Shown here: one piece after another, positions 1 to 5,880 of the stretch
Position numbering within the stretch: the stretch's first letter is position 1
How the letters are laid out: each line of letters starts with the position of its first letter
From: DATLAN01 sp035527455
GTDB lineage: Bacteria > Planctomycetota > Planctomycetia > Pirellulales > Thermoguttaceae
Direction: 5' to 3'
NCBI GenBank assembly: GCA_035527455.1
Contig: DATLAN010000375.1
Location: 1-21,859 of the forward strand
Length of the DNA: 21,859 nt
The notes under the pieces: model-generated
What the model saw: only the letters and a program-made list of their open reading frames with translations
Told to the model about the DNA's origin: nothing
Database searches by the model: none
Made by a program: the position numbers and the translations under genes

Positions 1-127
1 CATCTGCACCTGAGAGCGGTGAGGTCGATCCACACGAGCGGTTGCTGAGGTATTTTTTGTATTCATGACCACGTTTTAGCGCGATCACCAAAAATGCACA
101 AGCCCGTTTAATAAATTCACAGGCTAT

Positions 128-153
128 CCGCGAGACGTGGCCACGTCTCGCGG
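128..153. terminator. Perfect 26-bp palindrome downstream of the flavodiiron gene
   Basis: Two 13-base arms beginning ccgcgagacg abut with no spacer, so the site is a complete palindrome centred on GG|CC. It lies 21 bases past the stop codon of the minus-strand flavodiiron gene, where a transcription terminator would sit. No clear T-run follows on that strand, so a Rho-independent terminator is only one reading; a protein-binding palindrome is another. The rest of 1-174 looks comparatively AT-rich and shows no gene. Confidence 0.4.
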
Positions 154-174
154 AGCGAGACGGCTACTGTGCAA

Positions 175-1398
175 TCAGGGGTCCACGCAAACCCTCTCGC
201 CGGCCGCGCGGTCGGCGGCCGTTTCTATCGCTTTCTCAGCCAACATTCTGCCCGCGGCGCGGCACTCGTCAAGCATCTCGGGCGTGGGACGGTACTTGGC
301 CTTGATCGGTTCCCGAGCCACTTCCCAGGACATCTCGCGGAGGCGGGCATCGACGGCTTCCGGCCCCCCTTTCCCCCATCCGTAGGACCCGAAGGCAAAA
401 CCGATCTTGCCCACGGGACGCAGACCCTCCAGATAGGTCAACACGGCGGCGACCATGGGCATCATGCCCCGGTTGAGCGTGGAGGAGCCCAGCGCGACGG
501 CCGCCGCGTCGAGGACTTCGGTGGCGATTCGCGTAAGGCTGGAACTGCGGATGGCGATCAGCACGGCCTCCACGCCGGGCAGCGAGGCCCCGTCGAGGAT
601 CGCCCGGGCCATCGCCGCCGTGCTGCCCCACATCGAGTCGTAGATCACCAGAACCTTCGGCCGCGGGCGGCAGACGCACCAGTTGCGATACGCTTGCAGG
701 ATCGCCGGGCCGTGCGAGCGCCAGATCACGCCGTGGCTCGGCGCGATCATCTCGATTTCCAGGTCGGCCGTCTTCTCCAGACAGGCCGCCACCGGTTTGC
801 CCAGGGGCATCACGATATTGGCGTAATAGGTCTTCGCTTCTTCCATCGCCGTACAGAGCGATACCCGATCGTCGAACCGTTCCGAGGTCGCGTAGTGCTG
901 GCCGAAGGCGTCCATCGAGAAGAGCAGTTTTTCCTCGGGGACGTAGGTGAACATCGACTCGGGCCAATGGACCATGGGGGTTTCGATGAACTGCAGCGTT
1001 CGCCGGCCCAGAGAAACCGTGTCGCCTTCCGCGACCAGGTCGATCTTCCAGGACGAGGTGTCATAGTACTCCGACAGGGCTGCCCGGCATTTCTTGTTGC
1101 ATAGAAGCGTGGCGTGGGGCAACGCCTCGATCACGTGCGGCAGCGCGCCGGAGTGGTCGGGCTCGGCGTGATTGCAGACCACGTAATCCACCCGGGAAAG
1201 CTCCCCGAGCGCGGCCACATTCCGCAGCAGTTCGTCGGCGAAGGGTTCCTTGACGGTATCGATCAGGGCCGTCTTCTCGTCGGCCACGAGGTAGGCGTTG
1301 TACGTCGCGCCGCGCTGGGTGTCGAAGCTGTGGAAATCGCGGACGTTCCAATCGACGTAGCCGACCCAGTGGATATTCTCTCGCAGTTTGGTGTCCAT
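175..1398 (-). CDS. fprA: A-type flavodiiron protein (FprA/ROO family, O2 or NO reductase)
   Basis: This 407-residue cytoplasmic enzyme is expected to reduce O2 to water (or NO to N2O) at a diiron site, with FMN as the electron entry point. The beta-lactamase-fold half shows the full ligand set: H77-x-E79-x-D81-H82 in NHAEPDHSG, H144 in MVHWPES, D163 in SMDAFG and H222 in APSHG. The flavodoxin half begins near residue 248 (KVLVIYDSMWGST). Length is normal for the family and there is no fused rubredoxin, so an external donor is needed. The start follows a purine-rich stretch (agaaagaagaacgccg) and matches the family N-terminus. It is the last gene of the co-directional stress locus but is separated from the permease by 255 bases of repeats, so it may have its own promoter. 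Family certain; the choice between O2 and NO as substrate is inference. Confidence 0.95.
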   Translation of the reverse strand: MDTKLRENIHWVGYVDWNVRDFHSFDTQRGATYNAYLVADEKTALIDTVKEPFADELLRNVAALGELSRVDYVVCNHAEPDHSGALPHVIEALPHATLLCNKKCRAALSEYYDTSSWKIDLVAEGDTVSLGRRTLQFIETPMVHWPESMFTYVPEEKLLFSMDAFGQHYATSERFDDRVSLCTAMEEAKTYYANIVMPLGKPVAACLEKTADLEIEMIAPSHGVIWRSHGPAILQAYRNWCVCRPRPKVLVIYDSMWGSTAAMARAILDGASLPGVEAVLIAIRSSSLTRIATEVLDAAAVALGSSTLNRGMMPMVAAVLTYLEGLRPVGKIGFAFGSYGWGKGGPEAVDARLREMSWEVAREPIKAKYRPTPEMLDECRAAGRMLAEKAIETAADRAAGERVCVDP

Positions 1399-1443
1399 CG
1401 GCGTTCTTCTTTCTCAGCGACCGCGCAGGAACGAGTTCTTATC

Positions 1444-1620
1444 GGGTGGCACGCCCTGAGGAACGAAGGGCGTGGCTTGAAAGGTTTCCCACGCCCTTCG
1501 TTCCTCAGGGCGTGCCACCCAGTCGTTCCTCAGGGCGTGCCACCCAGTCGTTCCTCAGGGCGTGCCACCCAGTCGTTCCTCAGGGCGTGCCACCCAGTCG
1601 TTCCTCAGGGCGTGCCACCC
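1444..1620. repeat. Long inverted repeat with a tandem array of its right arm
   Basis: A perfect 32-base inverted repeat (1444-1475 and 1489-1520, 13-base loop) begins gggtggcacgccctgagg. The terminal 25 bases of the right arm are then repeated in direct tandem: a near copy at 1496-1520 followed by four exact copies at 1521-1545, 1546-1570, 1571-1595 and 1596-1620, each ending cagggcgtgccaccc. There are no spacers between units, so this is not a CRISPR array. The element fills the 255-base gap between fprA and the permease and belongs to the same family as the copies at 11979, 14381 and 18254. Confidence 0.9.
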
Positions 1621-1653
1621 AGTTGGAGAACATACAGGCAAGTCAACCGGGCA

Positions 1654-2943
1654 TCAAGTGCCGGCGACCTTGGCCGCGTATCCCAATTCGGCGACGGCGG
1701 CGGCGAGTTGCGGGGGATCGAGTCGCCGGCCGGTGACGACGGCCCGCCCTGTGTCCAGTTCCACTTCGATGGTTTCCACGCCCGACTGTTCACGCAATGC
1801 CCGATGGACACTTTCGGCACAGTGGCTGCACGTCATGCCGGTGATCCGCAATTCGATGCGTTGGCGTCCGCCGAGAACCTCGGAGGGGGGCGTCTCCTCT
1901 TTCTTCCGTCCGATCAGCCGGGCCGCCGTCTTGGAGGAAACGGCCAGCACCACCAAGAGCGCGACCGCCGCGGCGTTGCCCAGCCATCCGCTTCCCGCCA
2001 TTTCGTGGGCCGAATGTCCCAGGGCGGGAATATTCATTCCCTCGGGCCCGATCAACCCGTCGAGGATCAGCCCACACGCGAGGGCGCTGCCGGCGACGGT
2101 GGCCAGATAGATCGCGGCGGTTCGCCGGCCGAGCAGTTTCCAGATGGTGGTGAAGGCGGCCGCGTTGGTGGCCGGCCCGGCGATCAGGAACGCCAGCGCC
2201 GCCCCGGGCGAGGCGCCCGCGTGAATGAAGCCCGCCGCAATCGGTACCGAGGCGGTCGCACACACGTACAGCGGCACGCCCAAGACCATCATCAACAGGA
2301 TCGACAGAATCCCGGGGGCGACGTAGTCCGCCAAACGATCCTTCGGCACCACGGCCGCGAGGATTCCGGCGATCAACACCCCCAGCAACAACGGCATGCC
2401 GATGTCGCGCGGCAAGACGATCAGCCCGTAGTGCAGTATGCGGAGCACGATGTTGCGCGATCCGCCGTCCTGGCAGCAGGGCTCGGTGCAAGCAGGCGTT
2501 TCCTGCTCCTGGACGCCGTTTTCCGTTTTGGATCGGCCGAACAGTTGCACCAGCAACCCGCCGATCACGCCCGTCAACAGGGCGGCAATCGGGCGGAAGA
2601 TTGCGAACAGCCCACCCAGCAGGGCATAGGTGACCGCGATGCTGTCCACGCCGGTCTGTGGGGTGGAAATCAAGAAGGAGGTCGTGGCCGATCGGCTCGC
2701 GCCATGGCGGTAGATCGACGCGGCCACCGGAATCACTCCGCACGAGCACAGCGGCAACGGCACGCCGAACACGGCCGCCTTCACGACCGAGCCCAACCCC
2801 CGGCCGCCGAGATGCCGTTCGACCCACGCCGGCGAGATGCACACCGAGAGCACGCCGGCCATCAGGAACCCCAGCAGCAGCCAGGGCGCCATCTCGCCCA
2901 GCACCAGCCAGCTTTGCAGCAGGATTTCCTCGATCCAGTACAT
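1654..2943 (-). CDS. SO_0444-type Cu/Zn efflux permease with C-terminal HMA domain
   Basis: This 429-residue inner-membrane protein belongs to the DUF318-like permease family that includes the SO_0444 Cu/Zn efflux group and ArsP. It has hydrophobic segments across residues 8-37, 53-78, 96-136, 164-198, 208-240, 245-300 and 321-337. The conserved loops PLCSCGVIP (64-72) and GVPLYVCAT (222-230) are present. A soluble loop at 138-162 carries CTEPCC, and residues 363-426 form a heavy-metal-associated domain with MTCSHC at 370-375. The HMA domain probably hands soft metal to the permease. Only 36 bases separate it from the superoxide reductase gene upstream, so the two are likely cotranscribed. 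No clear Shine-Dalgarno precedes the ATG, which may mean translational coupling. Family call is strong; the transported ion (Cu, Zn or an arsenical) is inference. Confidence 0.85.
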   Translation of the reverse strand: MYWIEEILLQSWLVLGEMAPWLLLGFLMAGVLSVCISPAWVERHLGGRGLGSVVKAAVFGVPLPLCSCGVIPVAASIYRHGASRSATTSFLISTPQTGVDSIAVTYALLGGLFAIFRPIAALLTGVIGGLLVQLFGRSKTENGVQEQETPACTEPCCQDGGSRNIVLRILHYGLIVLPRDIGMPLLLGVLIAGILAAVVPKDRLADYVAPGILSILLMMVLGVPLYVCATASVPIAAGFIHAGASPGAALAFLIAGPATNAAAFTTIWKLLGRRTAAIYLATVAGSALACGLILDGLIGPEGMNIPALGHSAHEMAGSGWLGNAAAVALLVVLAVSSKTAARLIGRKKEETPPSEVLGGRQRIELRITGMTCSHCAESVHRALREQSGVETIEVELDTGRAVVTGRRLDPPQLAAAVAELGYAAKVAGT

Positions 2944-2979
2944 TTATTTGTCGTGCGCAGTTTTTATCGTGCGAAGTTC

Positions 2980-3360
2980 CTACGCGCCTTTCCACAGGCC
3001 GTGCAGGTTGCAGATTTCGCGGGCGGTGATTGCTTCGGCCTCGACCGGGAAGACGGCGGCCGGCCGTTGGCCCGGGCGGAGGAACTGGCGGTACACCTTG
3101 CCGTCGGCCAGCACCTCGATCCATTCGATGTGGTGTTTTTCCTCCATCGGGTGTTCCGTCGATCCGACCGTGACTTCGACGCCGCCGTCGACCTTCTCAA
3201 TCACCGGGACGTGCTTTTCCCGGGCCGCGTCGGTGGTGTTCTCCACGAGCAGATTCATCGGGACGCCGCAACAAACGAGGCTGCCGGCACCGGTGCGGAC
3301 GACCTCGACCACGTTCCCGCAGACGCTGCACTCGTAGACCTGCGATTGTCGAGTAGGCAT
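2980..3360 (-). CDS. dfx: Desulfoferrodoxin, class I superoxide reductase
   Basis: This 126-residue cytoplasmic enzyme reduces superoxide to hydrogen peroxide without making O2. The N-terminal desulforedoxin-like domain has the Fe(SCys)4 ligands C11, C14 (CSVC) and C30, C31. The catalytic domain has E48-K49-H50, H70 in EHPMEEKHHIEW, H76, and C117-N-L-H120, which supply the four His and one Cys of center II plus the conserved Glu and Lys. Length and both metal sites are complete, so it is a 2Fe-type SOR. The start is fixed by a strong AGGAG placed 7 bases upstream. Its product, peroxide, would be the substrate of the peroxiredoxin encoded just upstream. It appears to have its own promoter and operator (3396-3429) and to lead a unit with the metal permease. 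Confidence 0.96.
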   Translation of the reverse strand: MPTRQSQVYECSVCGNVVEVVRTGAGSLVCCGVPMNLLVENTTDAAREKHVPVIEKVDGGVEVTVGSTEHPMEEKHHIEWIEVLADGKVYRQFLRPGQRPAAVFPVEAEAITAREICNLHGLWKGA

Positions 3361-3395
3361 GCTTCGGCTCCTAAGGGTAGTGTTTCGTGAAAGTG

Positions 3396-3429
3396 TGCAA
3401 TCCTACAGTGCGGGATTGCAGAAAGTCAA
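3396..3429 (-). promoter_or_regulatory. dfx promoter overlapped by a perfect inverted-repeat operator
   Basis: On the minus strand a -35 TTGACT (3424-3429) and a -10 TAGGAT (3400-3405) are separated by 18 bases. A perfect inverted repeat, TGCAATCC-N9-GGATTGCA (3396-3420), covers the spacer and the -10, the classic place for repressor binding. It ends 35 bases before the dfx ATG. The binding protein is unknown; the layout matches that of the perR promoter, but the arms differ in sequence. Confidence 0.6.
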
Positions 3430-3430
3430 G

Positions 3431-3512
3431 GTTTAGCGGGCGGGCTTGCCCGCCGTTTTGAAAACGCCGTTTCTCCACACGGACAACGGCGGGCAAGCCC
3501 GGCCCGCTAAAC
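3431..3512. repeat. Inverted repeat of the gggcttgccc family
   Basis: The left arm (3431-3457, gtttagcgggcgggcttgcc and onward) matches the reverse complement of 3485-3512 except for one extra G in the right arm. It sits between the peroxiredoxin stop and the dfx promoter, so it could end transcription of the upstream unit. Each arm also contains the internal palindrome gggcttgccc/gggcaagccc, which recurs at 5293-5415. Confidence 0.8.
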
Positions 3513-3540
3513 AGACTGTACTGAATCTACCGGGTTCTCA

Positions 3541-4131
3541 CTAACTTGCGTGCGCGGCGAGATACTCGGCGACGCCCTCGGCGGTGGGCTTCATGGCCTC
3601 TTCGCCTTGGTGCCAGTTGGCCGGGCAGACCTCGCCGTGCTCTTCGGTGAACTGGAGCGCCTCGAGCACCCGCAGCGCCTCGTCCACGCTGCGACCCAAC
3701 GGCAGGTCGTTGACCAGCGCGTGGCGGACGATGCCCTCCTTGTCGATCAGGAACAGCCCTCGCAACGCCACCTCTTCGCCGAACAGGACTCCGTAGCGGC
3801 GCGAGATGTCCTTGCTGAGGTCGGCGACCAGCGGGTAGCCGATCGGCCCGATGCCGCCCCGATTCCGCGGCGTGTTCTTCCACGCCAGGTGCGTGAAGTG
3901 CGAGTCCACCGACACGCCGATCACCTGGCAGTTCTTCGACTCGAACTTCTCCAGGGCCTTGTCGAAGGCGATGATCTCCGACGGGCAAACGAACGTGAAG
4001 TCCAGCGGATAGAAGAACAACAACACGTACTTCCCCCGGTAGGAGGATAGCGTCAACTCGGCGAACGAATCGTCGGGCAAGACGGCCTTGGCCGTGAAAT
4101 CGGGTGCCTCTTGGGTAACCAGTGTCGACAT
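3541..4131 (-). CDS. Typical 2-Cys peroxiredoxin (AhpC/Prx1 group)
   Basis: This 196-residue cytoplasmic peroxidase reduces hydrogen peroxide and organic hydroperoxides. The peroxidatic Cys is C49 in YPLDFTFVCPSE and the resolving Cys is C169 in GEVCPANW, which makes it a typical 2-Cys enzyme. A GGIG loop is present at 92-95, but the C-terminal YF pair linked with overoxidation sensitivity is absent (the end reads YLAAHAS). The start is supported by AAAGGGG seven bases upstream and by the usual short N-terminus. No AhpF, thioredoxin or thioredoxin reductase gene is nearby, so its reductant comes from elsewhere. It follows ferritin by 66 bases and is probably cotranscribed with perR and ferritin. 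An inverted repeat downstream may end that unit. Confidence 0.95.
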   Translation of the reverse strand: MSTLVTQEAPDFTAKAVLPDDSFAELTLSSYRGKYVLLFFYPLDFTFVCPSEIIAFDKALEKFESKNCQVIGVSVDSHFTHLAWKNTPRNRGGIGPIGYPLVADLSKDISRRYGVLFGEEVALRGLFLIDKEGIVRHALVNDLPLGRSVDEALRVLEALQFTEEHGEVCPANWHQGEEAMKPTAEGVAEYLAAHAS

Positions 4132-4197
4132 CGCAAAACCCCTTTCATTGGAAATGGTCCAGTATTCTTCCTTTTCTCCCGGACGGTTCCGCCGCCG

Positions 4198-4722
4198 TCA
4201 GGGAGTTCCTGCCTGCGGCGCGGCCGAAGCGGCTGCCGGCCGTTTTCCGAGTCGCTCGTCGAGGATCAGTTGTCCGACGCCGTCGCTGCCGGCCAGCTTG
4301 AACTGATCCAGGATCGTGCGGACCGCGTTCTCCTCTTCCACCTGCTCGGCGACGAACCATTCCAGGAAGTTGTGCGAGGCATAGTCCTTCTCGGCCGTCG
4401 CCAGAGCGGACAGGCCGTTGATCAGACCGGTGACCTTCTGCTCGTGCTGATAGGCGTCCTGAAAGGCTTCGGCGGGAGAATCCCACTCGGTCTTCGGCTG
4501 ATCGATGGCGGCCAGAATCACCCGGCCGTCCCTATCGTTGAGGAAGTTGAAGAACTTCATGGCGTGCCCGACTTCCTCTTGGGCCTGGATCCGCATCCAG
4601 TTGGCCATGCCTTCGAGACTCCGCGCCTCGAAGTAGGCCGACATCGAGACATACAGGTAAGCGGAGTACAACTCGGCGTTGATCTGCTTGTTGAAGGCCT
4701 CCGCGATCTTAGGATTCAACAT
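4198..4722 (-). CDS. ftnA: Non-heme ferritin (FtnA-like)
   Basis: This 174-residue protein is a four-helix ferritin that oxidises and stores iron in a 24-mer shell. The ferroxidase site is complete in E. coli FtnA numbering: E17, E50, H53, E94, Q127 and E130. There is no heme-ligand Met typical of bacterioferritin. The open frame extends 27 codons upstream, but the ATG at 4722 is preceded by AAGGAG six to seven bases away and gives the standard MLNPKIAEAFNKQINAEL start, so it is preferred. An Ala/Pro-rich tail follows residue 160. It lies directly downstream of the PerR-like regulator, 77 bases away, and fits a PerR regulon in which iron is sequestered during peroxide stress. Confidence 0.95.
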   Translation of the reverse strand: MLNPKIAEAFNKQINAELYSAYLYVSMSAYFEARSLEGMANWMRIQAQEEVGHAMKFFNFLNDRDGRVILAAIDQPKTEWDSPAEAFQDAYQHEQKVTGLINGLSALATAEKDYASHNFLEWFVAEQVEEENAVRTILDQFKLAGSDGVGQLILDERLGKRPAAASAAPQAGTP

Positions 4723-4799
4723 CTTCGACTCTCCTTTTCGTGGTGATGTCGTGTTAACGGGCAATAGTCCCCGCGGTTGCCTGCGAGGTTTTCCGTCAT

Positions 4800-5240
4800 T
4801 CAATCACATTCTCCGTCTCGGCTCGTTTTGCCGTCCGTCGAGGCCCGGAGATTCTGACAAGCGGCACAGATTCCCAGCAATTCCAGCCGATGGCCGAGGA
4901 TCCTGTAACCATGGGAATCATCACGGTCCCCTGGGGATAAATCAAGGGAGACGCCGGGCAGATCGTCTACCCGGTTGCAGCGGATGCATCGGAGATGGTC
5001 GTGCCGGTCGGGATTGCCGTCGAACCGGGCCTCTGCCCCGCTGAACTGTAGCTTCTGGATTGCGCCCATCTCGGCCATCAGTTCCAGGTTTCGGTAGACG
5101 GTGCCCAAACTGATCTTGGGCAGGCGTCGCCGCACGATTTCGTGCAGTCGGGCGGCCGTCGGGTGGGAAGTGAGCTGGCGGAGTTCTTCCAGGATCACTT
5201 CTCGCTGCCGGGTGTTTCTTTGGAACTTGGGGTCGGACAT
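4800..5240 (-). CDS. perR: Fur-family transcriptional regulator, PerR-like
   Basis: This 146-residue DNA-binding metalloregulator has a winged-helix N-terminus (ISLGTVYRNLELM at 43-55) and two CxxC pairs (C85/C88 and C125/C128) for the structural zinc. The likely regulatory metal ligands align with B. subtilis PerR: H26 (HPTA), D74 (RFD), H80, H82 and D93, where iron-sensing Fur proteins have Glu at the last position. That set favours peroxide sensing by His oxidation. The gene opens a run of ferritin, peroxiredoxin and superoxide reductase genes, which are typical PerR targets. The promoter carries an inverted repeat (5258-5282) suited to autoregulation. About 18 residues extend past the last Cys. 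The Fur/PerR family is certain; peroxide rather than iron sensing is inferred from D93 and context. Confidence 0.88.
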   Translation of the reverse strand: MSDPKFQRNTRQREVILEELRQLTSHPTAARLHEIVRRRLPKISLGTVYRNLELMAEMGAIQKLQFSGAEARFDGNPDRHDHLRCIRCNRVDDLPGVSLDLSPGDRDDSHGYRILGHRLELLGICAACQNLRASTDGKTSRDGECD

Positions 5241-5257
5241 TGGGGGCGGCCCTTATT

Positions 5258-5292
5258 ACTACTAATAATTACCGTTAGTAGTCCAAAGTCAA
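5258..5292 (-). promoter_or_regulatory. perR promoter with a perfect inverted-repeat operator
   Basis: On the minus strand a -35 TTGACT (5287-5292) is followed after 16 bases by AATTAT (5265-5270) as a plausible -10. A perfect inverted repeat, ACTACTAA-N9-TTAGTAGT (5258-5282), spans the spacer and the -10. The AT-rich core resembles Fur/PerR boxes in size but is not a close consensus match. It lies 17 bases upstream of the start codon. Autorepression is the simplest reading. Confidence 0.6.
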
Positions 5293-5415
5293 GTAGGTCA
5301 GGGCTTGCCCTGACGGATTGGCTGCCGACCGTGGTTTTGCCCCGAGAGGTTCTTCCGCCGACGGTTCGATTTCGTCAGGGCAAGCCCTGACCTACGTTCG
5401 TCAGGGCAAGCCCTA
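5293..5415. repeat. Inverted repeat plus extra copy, gggcttgccc family
   Basis: A perfect 23-base inverted repeat (5293-5315 and 5373-5395) starts gtaggtcagggcttgccctg. A shorter third copy of the right arm lies at 5399-5415. Each arm is itself partly self-complementary (tcagggcttgccctga). The element occupies the space between rplU and perR and lies just past the rplU stop, so it may also serve as a terminator. Confidence 0.85.
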
Positions 5416-5435
5416 CGGGGCCCAAGCGAGGGGGG

Positions 5436-5753
5436 TCACTCGGCGAGTTCGATCTTGTCGATGCGTACTCGGGTGTGCAACTGGCGGTGACCGGTCTTGG
5501 TCCGGGAGTTCTTCCGGCGGCGGAATTTCTGGACGACAAGCTTGGGGCCTTGCCCGACGGAGAGAACCTCGGCGGTAACGGTTGCCGATTCGAGGACGGG
5601 CTGTCCGACTTTCAGCCCATCGTCGTCGCGATAGGCCAAGACTCGGTCGAACTTGATCGGTTCGCCGGCACTCGACTGGCGATAGTCGATCTCGAGTTGC
5701 TGGCCCTCTTCCACTTTGAACTGTCGTCCGCCGTCCTCGATGATTGCGTACAT
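5436..5753 (-). CDS. rplU: 50S ribosomal protein bL21
   Basis: This 105-residue protein is a large-subunit component that binds 23S rRNA. It shows the family start MYAIIEDGGRQFKVEEG, the central region KVGQPVLESATVTAEV and the basic RNA-binding KFRRRKNSRTKTGHRQ near 77-92. Length matches bacterial bL21. The ATG is preceded by a weak AGGG about six bases upstream. In most bacteria rpmA (bL27) follows at once, but here the next gene is perR beyond a repeat element. The RNase E/G gene lies upstream, which keeps the common rng-rplU neighbourhood. Confidence 0.97.
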   Translation of the reverse strand: MYAIIEDGGRQFKVEEGQQLEIDYRQSSAGEPIKFDRVLAYRDDDGLKVGQPVLESATVTAEVLSVGQGPKLVVQKFRRRKNSRTKTGHRQLHTRVRIDKIELAE

Positions 5754-5831
5754 GATCGGCCCTATTGGGGTTATTCGGTTGCCGTAATGGCTAGTGGTGA
5801 TCGGTGCGGAAACCCTCTAGTTTACTGCGCT

Positions 5832-5871
5832 GCCCGGCCAGCATTCAAGGGGCCCGGCCAGCATTCAAGGG
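5832..5871. repeat. Two tandem 20-bp copies upstream of rplU
   Basis: Two exact 20-base copies of gcccggccagcattcaaggg lie head to tail between rplU and the RNase gene. The second copy ends nine bases before the RNase stop codon. No hairpin potential beyond the short GGCC is evident. Function is unknown. Confidence 0.85.
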
Positions 5872-5880
5872 GTCGGAACG

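Noticed and set aside
1496..1620. Possible CRISPR array of 25-bp repeats
   Set aside because: Units are directly adjacent with no spacers, no cas gene is present, and the unit is the arm of a palindromic element found elsewhere in the window.
1114..3390. 758-codon open frame on the plus strand
   Set aside because: It runs antisense to fprA, the permease and dfx, crosses the repeat array, and has a His/Arg/Gln-rich composition with no family resemblance.
4800..5240. Reading the regulator as an iron-sensing Fur
   Set aside because: Asp rather than Glu at the fifth regulatory-metal position and the surrounding peroxide-defence genes fit PerR better, though this is not proof.
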